Shown: positions 34,635 to 44,700, counted from the stretch's first letter. The stretch: 61,668 bases of DNA from Synergistaceae bacterium (GCA_018436595.1 JAHDLC010000042.1:1-61668); one strand, 5' to 3'. Notes: generated by a model from the letters alone, not told the origin. A program made the numbers and translations.

Positions 34635-36128
34635 ATGTCCGTTCGCCTCGAGGAGAAGATTGCGCACAGGTTTTCCGGGGATCCGTCCCAGCCGGTGCTC
34701 TGGTGGAAAGGTGTCTGGGAGGATGCCGCTGAGACGGAGAGAAAGACCGCCCTCTGCGCGGAAACCCTCCGCCGCGGAGGATTCCAGCCCGGCAGCCGCC
34801 TCGCGGCGTTTCTGCCCAACAGTCCGCTGGTGCTTCATCTGTCCATGGCGGCCTGGCGGCTCGGCGGCGCCATCGTTCCGCTGAATCCCAGAGGAGGAAC
34901 GGAATGGATCCTGAAAATTCTCCACCATGTGGACCCGTTCGGCGTGGTCCTCGGTGATGGGATGGAAGCCCTGGGGGAGGCGGTCCGGGCAGAGGGGATA
35001 CCCGCCGTGGAAGCGTCCCCCGACGGAACGGTACCGCCGCTCACCGGACGACGGGACCGGGTGGAACAGGATCCCGATGTGGCGGTGGTCTTCGCCACCT
35101 CCGGCACTACGGGTGCGCCGAAGGCGGTTCCCCTGACCCACGGCAATCTCTACGACAACACGAAGTGCGTCCACGAAACCGTGGAGGGCTTTGACAGAGG
35201 CCGGGTCCTCATGAACGTGCTGCCCAACTTCCATTCCTTCGGCTACACGGTCTGCGGTGTCCTGCCCCTCGTCTGGGGACTCCCTGAGGCCCTTCTCCCC
35301 GGATTCCTCCCCCTGAAGAATTTCTTCGAGGGACTGAGAGAATCGAAGACGGGCACCCTCATCGCCGTTCCCACCATGCTCCCCTTCCTTCTCGGCGTGG
35401 CCTCCAAGGGGGAAACCCTGCCCCCGGAGCTGCGCTACATCCTCACGGGCGGGGGCAAGCTTGATCCGGCCCTGGAAAAGCGCTTCCGGGACCAGCTCGG
35501 CGTCATCACCTTCGAGGGGTACGGCCTGACGGAATGTTCCCCCGTCGTATCGAGCAACCCCAGCGACGCCCTCCGCAAGACCGGTACCGTGGGGCCCGCC
35601 CTGCCGGGCTACTCGGTGGAGGTCCGGGACAGCGAGGGAAAGGCCCTCCCGAGAGGGGAAGAAGGAGTCCTCTGGCTGAAAGGGCCCTCCGTGGCCCGGG
35701 GGTATTTCCGGGATCCCGTCCTCACGGCGGAGCGCTTCAAAGACGGCTGGCTGAACACCGACGACATGGCGCGGGTGGACGAGGACGGCTACATCACCAT
35801 TCTCGACAGGGTGTCGGACATGATCATCGTGGGCGGGTTCAACGTCTATCCCCAGGAAGTGGAGACGGTGATCAAGGAGCTTCCGGGAGTCAGGGAAGCG
35901 GTAGTCATCGGTGTGGAGAATCCCGTCAGCGGGGAGGTTCCGGTGGCCTTCATCATCCGGGAGGAAGGGGCCGATCTCGAGTCCGGAACGGTGATCGCCC
36001 ACTGCAAGGAGAAGATGGCCCACTTCAAGGTCCCCCGGAAGGTCCAGTTCGTCACCGAACTGCCCCTTTCCGCCGTGGGCAAGGTGCTGAAGCGCAAGCT
36101 CAGGGAGCAGATGGTGCGGGAAAGATAA
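34635..36128 (+). CDS. AMP-dependent acyl-CoA (or acyl-ACP) synthetase
   Basis: 497 residues from the ATG at 34635, eight bases after AGGAGG; an earlier in-frame ATG at 34587 has no ribosome site. All adenylate-forming motifs are present: phosphate loop VVFATSGTTGAPKAVPLTHGN, the YGLTECSPV block, the hinge LDRVSDMIIVGGFNVYPQEVE and the catalytic Lys in GKVLKRKLRE. It would activate a carboxylic acid, probably a medium- or long-chain fatty acid given its similarity to the Aas-type ligases (GFDRGRVLMNVLPNFHSFGYT). It is a single gene, divergent from larC. The exact acid is not decided by the sequence. Confidence 0.88.
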   Translation: MSVRLEEKIAHRFSGDPSQPVLWWKGVWEDAAETERKTALCAETLRRGGFQPGSRLAAFLPNSPLVLHLSMAAWRLGGAIVPLNPRGGTEWILKILHHVDPFGVVLGDGMEALGEAVRAEGIPAVEASPDGTVPPLTGRRDRVEQDPDVAVVFATSGTTGAPKAVPLTHGNLYDNTKCVHETVEGFDRGRVLMNVLPNFHSFGYTVCGVLPLVWGLPEALLPGFLPLKNFFEGLRESKTGTLIAVPTMLPFLLGVASKGETLPPELRYILTGGGKLDPALEKRFRDQLGVITFEGYGLTECSPVVSSNPSDALRKTGTVGPALPGYSVEVRDSEGKALPRGEEGVLWLKGPSVARGYFRDPVLTAERFKDGWLNTDDMARVDEDGYITILDRVSDMIIVGGFNVYPQEVETVIKELPGVREAVVIGVENPVSGEVPVAFIIREEGADLESGTVIAHCKEKMAHFKVPRKVQFVTELPLSAVGKVLKRKLREQMVRER

Positions 36129-36163
36129 AAAAATCCGCCTCTCCGGGGGTCCGGCGAGGCGAA
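36127..36163 (-). terminator. Terminator downstream of the exported hypothetical gene
   Basis: On the minus strand CGCCTC and GAGGCG (36156-36161 with 36136-36141) enclose a further CCGG/CCGG pairing and are followed by a run of seven T (A at 36127-36133). Confidence 0.75.
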
Positions 36164-36188
36164 TCGTCCTTTCGTGACGGGGACGGGG

Positions 36189-36719
36189 TCAATAAATCTC
36201 GATGTCCATGTCGTGAGAGGCTTTTCTGCCGCTGGTACGGTCCGTGGCGACGAAGCCGAGGGTGTACCTTCCCGGGGGAAGCTCCGCCAGGTCGATATTC
36301 ACCGTGAAGAAAAAGTCCCTCCAGGGGCTCTTCACGATGAGGTCGGAGGTCACCACGTCCTTCTGCTCGATGCCCACGTTTCCCTTGTCGTCCTTCACCA
36401 GGAGGTCAAGGCTGACGTGGACCTCGTAGCCGTTGTCCTTTTTCAGGTTCTGAAACCCGTCGATTTCAAGGTAGACCGAGATCCTCGAGCCTTTCTCGAA
36501 CCGGGAAGACGGTTCCTCCGTGTACATTCCGTAGCCTTTCACTTCCGTGACAAAAAGCCCCTTCAGGAAGGAAAACTCCGAAGCGGATGCAGCCGCGGGA
36601 GGAAGTGCCGCCAGAAAAAAAGGAAGCAGGAAAAGGACGGTGAACAGCCCCAAAAGTCCTTTCCCGGTCCGGTACCGAAGGCGGCGCGATCTGGGTGCAG
36701 GGTTCCGCGAAAGCGTCAC
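36189..36719 (-). CDS. Exported hypothetical protein
   Basis: 176 residues. A very basic start (RSRRLRYRTGKG) leads into a hydrophobic stretch (about 21-46, LLGLFTVLFLLPFFLAALPPAAASA) that is either a signal peptide or a membrane anchor. The remaining 130 residues alternate hydrophobic and charged positions as in a single beta-sandwich (YLEIDGFQNLKKDNGYEVHVSLDLLVKDD, then FFFTVNIDLAELPPGRYTLGFVATD). The ending PPGRYTLGFVATD resembles bacterial domains that describe property strengths in periplasmic proteins. I do not recognise a family. The start is a GTG at 36719 with only a weak ribosome site. Confidence 0.65.
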   Translation of the reverse strand: MTLSRNPAPRSRRLRYRTGKGLLGLFTVLFLLPFFLAALPPAAASASEFSFLKGLFVTEVKGYGMYTEEPSSRFEKGSRISVYLEIDGFQNLKKDNGYEVHVSLDLLVKDDKGNVGIEQKDVVTSDLIVKSPWRDFFFTVNIDLAELPPGRYTLGFVATDRTSGRKASHDMDIEIY

Positions 36720-36861
36720 TATTGAACAACCCCCTAAGCGAAAAATATAAAAGCCTCATGCATTATAGTATATTTTCCCGGGGAGGGCGGAAGTAATATA
36801 TCGTATAGGGGCCTGAAGGAAATGCAATTGAGTCCTGAGAACCAGGGAAAGGAAGTATCAA

Positions 36862-37572
36862 ATGAGAAAAATATCACCTGAAATGACATCCAGTCAATTC
36901 CTGGACCTTGATTCCGACTGGAACGACGTTCTCGCTCCCGGCACCGGAGGCAAGAGCGGCCAGTCTTCGGGCAAGGGCAGGCTTCGGGGACATTTCGACG
37001 GAGCCTCCAGGGGAAATCCCGGGGAGGCCGGAGCGGGGGCGGTGCTCTTTGACGGCCGGGGGACCCCCGTCTGGGAGTGCGCCCGGCCCCTGGGAAAGAA
37101 GACCAACAACGAAGCCGAGTATCTCGCTCTTCTCATCCTGCTTGAGGAACTGGAGCGCCGGGGCGTTCCAGCCGACATCCGGGGGGACAGCCGGCTCGTG
37201 GTGAACCAGGTGACGGGCCGGTGGAAGATCAACGAGCCCCGGCTGAGAGAGCTTGCCGACCGGGCGATGGAGCTTCTCAGGAGCACGAAAAGCAGCCTCT
37301 CCTGGGTGCCCAGGGAAGAGAACTCGGCTGCGGACCGGCTTTCCAACATCGCCCTCGACGGACCGAAGGAAGGGGAGCGCGGCGCTTCGCCGAGGGAACG
37401 GCCCGCTTTCGATCCCGACAGGCTGGAGCGGATTCACGACACCATCCTGATTGCCCACGGAACGGAGGACTACGCGGTGGACCTCCTTCACAGGGCCTGT
37501 ACCTGTCCCGCCTTCCAGCGGTCGAGACAGTGCAAGCACCTGGATGCGGCACTTGTACGGTTCGGAAAATAA
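36862..37572 (+). CDS. Ribonuclease H domain fused to a C-terminal SWIM zinc finger
   Basis: 236 residues. Residues 40-165 form an RNase HI-type domain with all four catalytic acids: D46 (GHFDGASRGNPG), E84 (TNNEAEYLALL), D109 (RGDSRLVVNQVTG) and D158 (NSAADRLSN). It belongs to the archaeal/Bsu-type group lacking the basic protrusion. Residues 202-231 form a SWIM finger, C213-x-C215-x8-C224-x-H226 (CTCPAFQRSRQCKH), a small zinc-binding fold that often contacts nucleic acid or protein. The enzyme should cut the RNA strand of RNA-DNA hybrids. A 35-residue acidic lead precedes the RNase H part. A SWIM finger on RNase H is not a standard arrangement that I know. Confidence 0.88.
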   Translation: MRKISPEMTSSQFLDLDSDWNDVLAPGTGGKSGQSSGKGRLRGHFDGASRGNPGEAGAGAVLFDGRGTPVWECARPLGKKTNNEAEYLALLILLEELERRGVPADIRGDSRLVVNQVTGRWKINEPRLRELADRAMELLRSTKSSLSWVPREENSAADRLSNIALDGPKEGERGASPRERPAFDPDRLERIHDTILIAHGTEDYAVDLLHRACTCPAFQRSRQCKHLDAALVRFGK

Positions 37573-37652
37573 GCCCTTTTACGCATCAGCCTTCCCAATC
37601 TTTCTGCTATTCTTTTTAATGAAAAGCAGCCTGGAAATGGAGGGATGTTCCG

Positions 37653-38135
37653 GTGAAGATGATTGCGGGTCTGGCCCTGTTTCTTTTTGCGGCCCTGCTG
37701 GCCCCCGGAGCCGCCGGGACGGCTGAGGCCTGTTCCGCCTGCGGGGATGACGACGGATCGGTAGTGACCTTCGTTCCGGTGGGACGGGGGAGTTACGGCG
37801 GGGTTTCCGACCGGCGGTTTATCGTGGTGAAGGACGAGAACGAGTGGAAGGAGCTGTGGGGCGAGATCAACGGCAACGTGCTTCCCCTTCCGCCTCTGCC
37901 GGATATCGATTTCTCACGGCATGCCCTTGCCGCCGTCTTCCAGGGTCTCAAGCGGAGCGGGGGCTATTCCATTTCCGTGGAGGCCATCATCGAAACCGGC
38001 GACCGGGTGACCGTCTCGGTCCGGGAGAGGGAGCCGGGGCCCCAGAACCTTGTCACCATGGCCCTTTCGAGCCCCTGGGAGGTTGTGGCGTTTCCCCTGC
38101 CGCAAAAACCCGTACTCTTCACCTCCGTCCAGTAG
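37653..38135 (+). CDS. PrcB-like exported protein (protease complex subunit type)
   Basis: 160 residues with an N-terminal signal (about 1-25). Two Cys (C27, C30) follow at once; the preceding residues AEA do not form a proper lipobox. Residues 55-160 follow the PrcB C-terminal pattern (PF14343): FIVVKDENEWKELWGEI, then IDFSRHALAAVFQGLKRSGGYSISVEAI and a closing strand pair with P-x-x-V. In Treponema denticola PrcB is needed to build the subtilisin-like dentilisin complex. A subtilisin with a sorting tail is encoded directly opposite, 90 bases away. The start is the GTG at 37653, eight bases after GGAGGG. The family call is by eye. Confidence 0.7.
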   Translation: MKMIAGLALFLFAALLAPGAAGTAEACSACGDDDGSVVTFVPVGRGSYGGVSDRRFIVVKDENEWKELWGEINGNVLPLPPLPDIDFSRHALAAVFQGLKRSGGYSISVEAIIETGDRVTVSVREREPGPQNLVTMALSSPWEVVAFPLPQKPVLFTSVQ

Positions 38136-38159
38136 GAAGCGGGGAACAGGACAAATAAG

Positions 38160-38186
38160 AAGCGACCGGCCGGGGCCGGTCGCTTT
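38160..38186. terminator. Bidirectional terminator between the PrcB-like and subtilisin genes
   Basis: An 11-bp perfect stem AAGCGACCGGC / GCCGGTCGCTT (38160-38170 with 38175-38185) has a CGGG loop and T-rich flanks on both sides. Confidence 0.85.
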
Positions 38187-38224
38187 GTTGGTGCTTTTTT
38201 CCTCTTACCCCCTCGGGTCGCCCG

Positions 38225-40111
38225 TTACTTACGGACGAGCAGCAGCAGGGGGAGAAGAAAGAACAGGGACGGAATTCCCGCGACGCTGCACCCGCCACCG
38301 CCGCCTGAACCGTCGTCCGGCACTGCTGTCCCCAGGGACCGTGCCAGGTTCAGCCGTCCGCCGGTAGAGACTTTCCCGCTCAGGGAGGAGAGGCGGTCCA
38401 CCCCGCCCAGGATCCTCGAGCGGATCTGGTCCATGGATTCTCCCGGGAACCGGGACGACACAAGGGCCGCCGCTCCCGTCACGAAGGGGGTCGCCATGGA
38501 GGTTCCCGAGATAGCGATATAGGTATCCGTGGACCAGCCCACTCCCACGTTGTCGATCTGTACCCCTGCGTAGTGGAACAGAATGTCGGAGTGGTCCGTT
38601 TTGAAGAAAAACCTGAAACGGAAGTTCGCCGTCCTGAATTCCGCGGGAACCGGGATCGTAAAGTCCGTCCAGTTGTCCCCACCCCCGGTAAATTCGTGGG
38701 CATTCCTCCATGTGGCGCCTCCGTCCTTGGAAAACTGCAGATAGAGATAGTCGAATCCGCTCTCCAGGTCGCACCGTATCTTCATTCCGAAGAGCACCGG
38801 CTGTCCTGCGGTTCCCGAGAGGTCGATGTCGTTCTGTACGGAGAGATAGGTCCTCTGATTGATGGGGTAGTGCTGGTCCGGTCCGTCGGTCCAGACCTTC
38901 GTGGGCCGGTTGTCCCTCGTGGAGTCGATGATCCTCCAGTGGATTTCCGGGGAAGGGTTTTCCACATGGGTTGTCCATTTTCCGGCGCCCGATTCCATGT
39001 CGTCGAAGAAGATGTCCGATGCCGATGGCTCGTACACCCAGGTGTTCAGGATGGCGGTCCCCGGTGCGGCCAGGTGGACGGACGTTCTTCCGTAGTTCGA
39101 AAAGGAGGAGAGGGCGTCATTCCTGTCGGTGGCCGCCACGGAGATAATGTTCGGCAGGGGATAGGACGAGGGGTAGTGGGGTGTTCCGTCATTGTCTTCT
39201 GCAGAGTTTCCGGCGGCGGCGATGAAAAGGATTCCGGCATTTCCAAGGGCTTCGATGGCGTCCCTGGCGGCATCGCTCGCACCGCCTCCTCCATAGGAGG
39301 CGTTCACGGCCACGATGTCCACCCCTTCCTGTTTCTTCCGCAGGATCCAGTCGTAGGCCTCCAGCTCGTTCTCTGAAGTTCCCGAGCCTTGGTAGTCGAG
39401 CATCTTCACGGCCATCAGCTTCACGTTCCACGCCACACCGGCGGTTCCGATGCCGTTGTTGCCCTTCGCGCCGATGATCCCCGCCACGTGGGTGCCGTGG
39501 CCGTTGTCGTCCTCGGGATCGTCGGTGTCGTCCACGCAGTTCCGGCCGTGGATGCCTCCAGGGCCCGCCCAGAGGTTGTCCCTGAGGTCCTCGTGGAGTG
39601 ATGCGATGCCGGTGTCGATGATGGCCACCACCTTTTCCGGCCGGGCAGAGGTGCGGACTCCCCAGGCTGCGGGAGCGTCGATGTCGGCGCCTGCCCTGCC
39701 GCCGTCCTGCCCCGTGTTATGAAGCCCCCACTGGCTGGAGAAAAGGGGGTCGTTGGGGATCACGGGAGACAGAATGCGCAGGATGTAGTTCGGCGAGACG
39801 CTTTCCACGGCGGGATCCGATGAAAATGTCTCGAGAAGTTCCTCCGTCGATTTTCCCGGAACCCGAAGGAACACGACATTTTTTTCCTGTTCAGCGGACA
39901 GGGCCTCGAACCGTTTCACCGAGACTCCCGCAGTCCGGGCCGCCATGGTCTCCAGACGCCCCGTGCCTTCCCCCCCGCGGTAGGTGACAATGATCTCACC
40001 CTCCACCCATTCCGGCCGGTTCTTTTCTTTTCCTTCGCTTCCTCCGGCGGAAAAAGAGGGGAAAAAAGCAAGAAAAAAGAACAGCAATGCTCCCACTGTG
40101 AATCTTCTCAT
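38225..40111 (-). CDS. Subtilisin-like serine protease (S8) with Synerg-CTERM-type sorting tail
   Basis: 628 residues. A signal peptide (1-23) is followed by an I9-like propeptide (about 35-110, IIVTYRGG to VESVSPNY) and an S8 catalytic domain with D166 (AIIDTG), H205 (NGHGTHVAG), the oxyanion Asn in AAAGNS and S538 (SGTSMATP). Between the Asn block and the Ser, roughly residues 350-530, lies an inserted beta-sandwich (GFDYLYLQFSKDGGATW, NFRFRFFFKTDHSD) like the jelly rolls of M6 or MAM domains. The C terminus has Gly-Ser-Gly5-Cys, a hydrophobic helix and a final basic pair, a sorting signal of the Synerg-CTERM kind. It should be a surface-attached or processed protease that feeds peptides to the cell. 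Confidence 0.92.
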   Translation of the reverse strand: MRRFTVGALLFFFLAFFPSFSAGGSEGKEKNRPEWVEGEIIVTYRGGEGTGRLETMAARTAGVSVKRFEALSAEQEKNVVFLRVPGKSTEELLETFSSDPAVESVSPNYILRILSPVIPNDPLFSSQWGLHNTGQDGGRAGADIDAPAAWGVRTSARPEKVVAIIDTGIASLHEDLRDNLWAGPGGIHGRNCVDDTDDPEDDNGHGTHVAGIIGAKGNNGIGTAGVAWNVKLMAVKMLDYQGSGTSENELEAYDWILRKKQEGVDIVAVNASYGGGGASDAARDAIEALGNAGILFIAAAGNSAEDNDGTPHYPSSYPLPNIISVAATDRNDALSSFSNYGRTSVHLAAPGTAILNTWVYEPSASDIFFDDMESGAGKWTTHVENPSPEIHWRIIDSTRDNRPTKVWTDGPDQHYPINQRTYLSVQNDIDLSGTAGQPVLFGMKIRCDLESGFDYLYLQFSKDGGATWRNAHEFTGGGDNWTDFTIPVPAEFRTANFRFRFFFKTDHSDILFHYAGVQIDNVGVGWSTDTYIAISGTSMATPFVTGAAALVSSRFPGESMDQIRSRILGGVDRLSSLSGKVSTGGRLNLARSLGTAVPDDGSGGGGGCSVAGIPSLFFLLPLLLLVRK

Positions 40112-40230
40112 CCGTCTCTCATCTCCTCACGTTTGTCATAACAACATTTTTTCGGGACCGCTTCAGCCCCGACGGGTCCTGTCGGACAACGGCCTTCTGT
40201 CGTATTCTCCCGGGACTCTCTATGGAGAAA

Positions 40231-40260
40231 ATAAGGAAGGAGAGCCTTTCGACTCCCCTT
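40231..40260 (-). terminator. Terminator downstream of the aminotransferase gene
   Basis: On the minus strand AAGGGGAG pairs with CTCTCCTT (40260-40253 with 40244-40237, one G-U pair), followed by CCTTATTTT. Confidence 0.55.
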
Positions 40261-40292
40261 CCTCTGCAACTGTCGGAAAGCAGGCCGGGTCC

Positions 40293-41456
40293 TCAGCCTC
40301 TCTTCTTCAAGGCTTCCTCCATTCTGTCCATGGCTTTCCCGAGGTCTTCCATGGAAAGGGTGCAGGCGATGCGGATGTGCCCGGTTCCGCTCTTCCCGAA
40401 GGCAGTGCCGGGGATAACCGCCACCTTGCCCGCCTCGAGAAGCCACCAGGCGAATTCCTCGTCGGCCATGCCCGTCCCGGAAATGTCCGGGAAAAGGTAA
40501 AAGGCTCCCTTCGGTTCAGGACACGATACGCCCGGCATGGCGTTCAGCCGTCCAGCGCAGTACCGGACCCGCCTTTCAAATTCCGCCGTACGGGCCTTCA
40601 CCTTTTTGTCCTGGGTGGCAAGTGCAAAGGCGCCGCCCTTCTGGGCCAGGGTGTTGACGCCGAAGGTCTGGGAGACCGACAGGGTGGTCATCACCTTCAG
40701 CAGCTCCGCCGGGCCCATGGCGTAGCCGATCCGCCAGCCGGTCATGCAGTGGCTCTTGGAGAACCCTCCCACGGTCATGGTGCGCTCTTTCATGCCGGGA
40801 AGGGACGACAGGGGAATGTGTTTGCCGGAGTAAATGAAGGCCTCGTAAATTTCGTCGGAGATGACGAAGAGATCGTGCCGTACCGCCACGTCGGCGATTT
40901 CCAGGGCCTGCTCCATGGTCAGCACCCCTCCCGTGGGGTTGCAGGGGGAGTTGACCACCAGGATTTTCGTCCTCGGCGTCACCGCCTGTGCGAAATCCTC
41001 CGCCGTGGGGAAGAACCCGTTCTCTTCCCTGGAAGGAACGGGCGCCACCACGCCGCCGTTGTTCTCCACCTGCTGGAAATAGGCGGAAAAGCAGGGTTCC
41101 GCCACGAGAACCTCGTCGCCGGGGTTGAGCATGGCCTGGAAGCAGAGGTGGGGAGCCTGGAGCCCTCCCACGGTGAGCAGTATGTCAGCGGGGTCCGTCT
41201 CCAGCCCGTGATGGCGTTTCCAGTAGGCGGCTATTTCCTTTCTCAGGTCCTCGAAGCCCTGGAGGGGAGGGTAATGGGTGCACCCTTCCCGGGCGGCTTT
41301 TGCCGCGGCGTCGACGATCTCCGGCTCGGTGTGGAAATCCGGTTCGCCGAAGCTCAGGTTGATCAGCCCCTCCACGGCCGAGGCGGCCTGGAATATTTTG
41401 ATCATGGACGAAGGCTGAAGCGAGGAAAAACGGTCAGCTATCCTTATTGCCGGCAT
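40293..41456 (-). CDS. Pyridoxal-phosphate aminotransferase, class I fold (aspartate/aromatic aminotransferase-like)
   Basis: 387 residues from an ATG at 41456, eight bases after AAGGAGG. The frame upstream of it has no ribosome site. Fold-type I motifs are present: FGEPDFHTEPEIVDAA, the cofactor-stacking block, VVNSPCNPTGG (Asn and Pro around the ring), ISDEIYEAF (Asp to the ring nitrogen), GGFSKSHCMTGWRIGY with the Schiff-base Lys, and a late Arg for the substrate carboxylate in GHIRIACT. It would transfer amino groups between amino and oxo acids, fitting amino-acid fermentation. The substrate range is not predictable from these motifs. Confidence 0.92.
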   Translation of the reverse strand: MPAIRIADRFSSLQPSSMIKIFQAASAVEGLINLSFGEPDFHTEPEIVDAAAKAAREGCTHYPPLQGFEDLRKEIAAYWKRHHGLETDPADILLTVGGLQAPHLCFQAMLNPGDEVLVAEPCFSAYFQQVENNGGVVAPVPSREENGFFPTAEDFAQAVTPRTKILVVNSPCNPTGGVLTMEQALEIADVAVRHDLFVISDEIYEAFIYSGKHIPLSSLPGMKERTMTVGGFSKSHCMTGWRIGYAMGPAELLKVMTTLSVSQTFGVNTLAQKGGAFALATQDKKVKARTAEFERRVRYCAGRLNAMPGVSCPEPKGAFYLFPDISGTGMADEEFAWWLLEAGKVAVIPGTAFGKSGTGHIRIACTLSMEDLGKAMDRMEEALKKRG

Positions 41457-41769
41457 GAAAATGTCCTCCTTGGGAATGTCAGGCTGTACCCCTTCTTTTC
41501 GCTGATATGATACATCACCGCGGAACGGGCCACAACACCCGGCCTTTTCGCCGCGAAATGACGGGTGCGAAGCCTCCTCCGGGAGGGGAACCAGCCAGGA
41601 CCGATTCCGTTCCTCCGGCACGAGACCGGAGAAAATAGCAGCGGACCGGTAAATGTATATATTGCGAAAGATAGGGAAGTGCCGTATGATTCAAAAAAAT
41701 CAACCCCCTTTCTCAGCAAAGAAGAATCACGGTCTGTACCCTATCCGATTATCCAGGAGAGTGAACGAA
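41457..41769. other. Intergenic region, 313 bases, between divergent aminotransferase and glucanase genes
   Basis: It holds the ribosome sites of both genes. The part near 41640-41710 is richer in A/T; a TATATT at 41658-41663 may be the -10 box of the glucanase gene, but I see no matching -35. No RNA gene, repeat or reading frame with a ribosome site is apparent. Confidence 0.4.
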
Positions 41770-44700
41770 ATGCCGAAGAGAACGATGCGTTTTACACCAC
41801 TGGCTGTTCCGGCGGCGATTCTTCTGATTCTGTTGTTCGGAGAGGTCCTGTATGGGGCTCCCGCATGGGTGTCTCCTCCGGGCGGCGGCGACGGCAGCTA
41901 TGCCGTCACGGTGCCCGCGGAGGGGAAGCATTCCGACGCGGATCCCGGAGGAGACACCGGGATCGTTCGGGCGGTACCTCCCGCCGTGGGGCCGAACACC
42001 GATGCCCCCGGTTCGCGGAAGGTTCCCACCGCCGACTGGTGGACCCCCCTGGCGTGGCTCGATCCCGCCGACCTGCCCGACCCTGCGGCCCTTCCCTCCA
42101 TGAGAGGTCTTTCGTGGCAGGTCTTCAGCGAACCCCTGGTTTTCCAGCCCCAGAAGGGCGGACTGGCGGTTTCTCTCAACATTCCCGACAGCCGGAGAGC
42201 GGCCGTCAAAGGAGGCATCCTCACGGCCGGGGAAGGCTTCATGCTCGAGGTTGTGGGTGACGACGCTCACGGAGGAAAGGGAATTTCACCCTATTTCAAC
42301 GCCTTCTTCGACCAGGACATGTACCTCGGCTCCACGGCGGCAGGATGGAACGAAGCCGCGTACACCGGCGTGAAGGTCACAGGGTGGAGCGACTGGTTCG
42401 TCAACTTTTCCCTCACCTCCGCGGCTCCCGCGGAGCGGCTGGACGTGACCGCCGGGGCGGGCTCTCCCTTCCTCCTGGTGAAGAACGGGTCAGGGCGGCC
42501 CCAGGTGACCTTCCGGACATGGAACGTGGGGAAGGTCATTCCCCTCCATGGAATGAGCTTTTCCCTCAACGCCGGGCAGGCGAAAGACCAGAACATATCC
42601 TCCAGTGCGTTTGCAGTGGTCAACAAAGTGCCCTACGGAAAACCCCAGGCCCCCGCGGATGCCAAGGAATACGCCACCTACACCGTCTATGCCGTCTTCG
42701 GTCCCTCCGGGTCAACCTGGCAGCTGAAGGATACCCAGTACACCTCCGAAATTCGGGGGCCCTTCGACTCCTGGCAGGCCTCTCATGGCTACTCCCCGGG
42801 AAACCCTGTGGAACCATCGGCGCCCAACGGTTTCTTCTACACCGCCAACGGGGCGGGGACCAGCGGGGTGTCAGAGCCCGCATGGCCCGCGTCGGCGGGA
42901 GGAACCGTGACGGACGGAACCGTCACCTGGACGGCCAACGCCAAGGAGCTGCGGAACGTCCTGAACACTGCGGAATGTTCGGCGGGAACCTATTATGCCG
43001 TGGCGGTCTTGCCCTATCCTTGGGGCAAGGGAATCTACGACGAGCCGGACGAGCAGAAGGTGAAGGACCTGCTTGCCCATTTCGCGGGGCATGCCTTCGC
43101 CGAAGTCACCGACACCCGGGTAATTCCGGGGTACGCCCCCCAGGCGGACGGTCACGATATGAGCGTGACCTATGCCTGCACCACCGTTTCTGTGGGCACG
43201 GAGTCACCTGCGGCAGGTGGTCCCCTTCGGGCCATGTACCCCCACCAGTACCTGGGCCAGTCCCAGGTGGGCATCCTCAACCAGTCGATGAATCAGGTCT
43301 CCTCCGCTTCATGGCGGACGGGGTGGTACTGGCCGTCTTTGAAGGGCCCTCTGCTGCTGGCCTCCGGGAATTCCTTCGTGAACGTCCTCGAAGTTCCTCC
43401 GTGCCTTCCCGCTCCCATAGACGCCCCTGACCGGCAGAAGGCCGACCGCATGGCTGCGTACCTCCGCCAGGCGCTGGATTCGCGGAATCCGCGGTTTCTC
43501 TCCCAGGGAAGCTATTTCGGCGCCCAGCAGATGTACCGGCTGGCAATGCTCCTCCCGGCAGCGAAAATGATACGGGACACGGCCTCCAGGCCGGCGGAAG
43601 TGGACCAGGCTGCCAGGGAGATGTACACCGCCGTGTCGGAAGCCATGGCCGGCTGGATGAAAGCCACGAAGGACGGCACGACCCTCAAGAACGCGGCGCA
43701 GCACATCTTCTACTACGATTCCCGGTGGGGCGCCCTTCTCCCCACCCCAGAGGACGGCTTTGCGGCGGACAGCCTGCTGAACGACCATCATTTCCATTAC
43801 GGGTACTTCATTAAAACAGCGGCCGAAATCGCCCGGTGGGAAAAGACCCATCCGGACGACCCCGCCAACAGGGGGTGGGCATCCTCCTACGCCCCCATGA
43901 TACGGCTGCTCATCAAGAACATCGCCAACACGAGCCGCGAAGGCCGCGGAGAGGACCCCGACTTCCCCTTCCTCCGCCATTTCAGCCCCTATGCGGGGCA
44001 CTCCTGGGCGAGCGGCTCGTCGAGGGGCAACCAGGGAGGGCAGCAGGAGTCCACACCGGAGGCCATCCAGGCCTGGGCCGCCATTCTTCTCTGGGCGCAG
44101 CTCAACTATCCCGAGAACGGGGAGAACGCCGATCTCGAGCGGTGGGCTGCCTACATGTTCGCCTCCGAGGCGAGAGCGGCGGAACTGTACTGGTTCGGCC
44201 TCACCGACGACGGAACCTTCAGGCCTCACCTGAGTTTCCGGCAGTATTCGGTGAAATCGGACGCCGTTCCTAAGCCCTATGTGCCCTCCATGGTCTCCCA
44301 GGTCAACCAGAACGAAATGACTTACCAGACGGACTTCGGGAATCCCCCGCTGCTGAAGCTCGGAATCCAGGTGCTGCCGTTCACTGGGTCATCCTATTAC
44401 CTTGGTTCCACGCCCGGAAACGCGGACGCCATCGTTTCAGGCTACCTGGACAACGACCTGCCGAAGCTGGCCGACGGAGGCACGTCACCCAGCAACAGGG
44501 ACAAGCTGCTCATGCTCCAGGCCATGACGGCGAGGTACACCGCCGACCCCCGGGCTCTCATCACCCCGGCCGGAGGAGGAGCCTTGCCCCTTGACTCGTG
44601 GAAAATGCAGTGGGAGATCCCCACGCCCACCTTCAGCAACCTGATCCTCCAGGACACCTCCCGGGGCGCTGTATACTGGTGGATCGACACGCTCCTTGCC

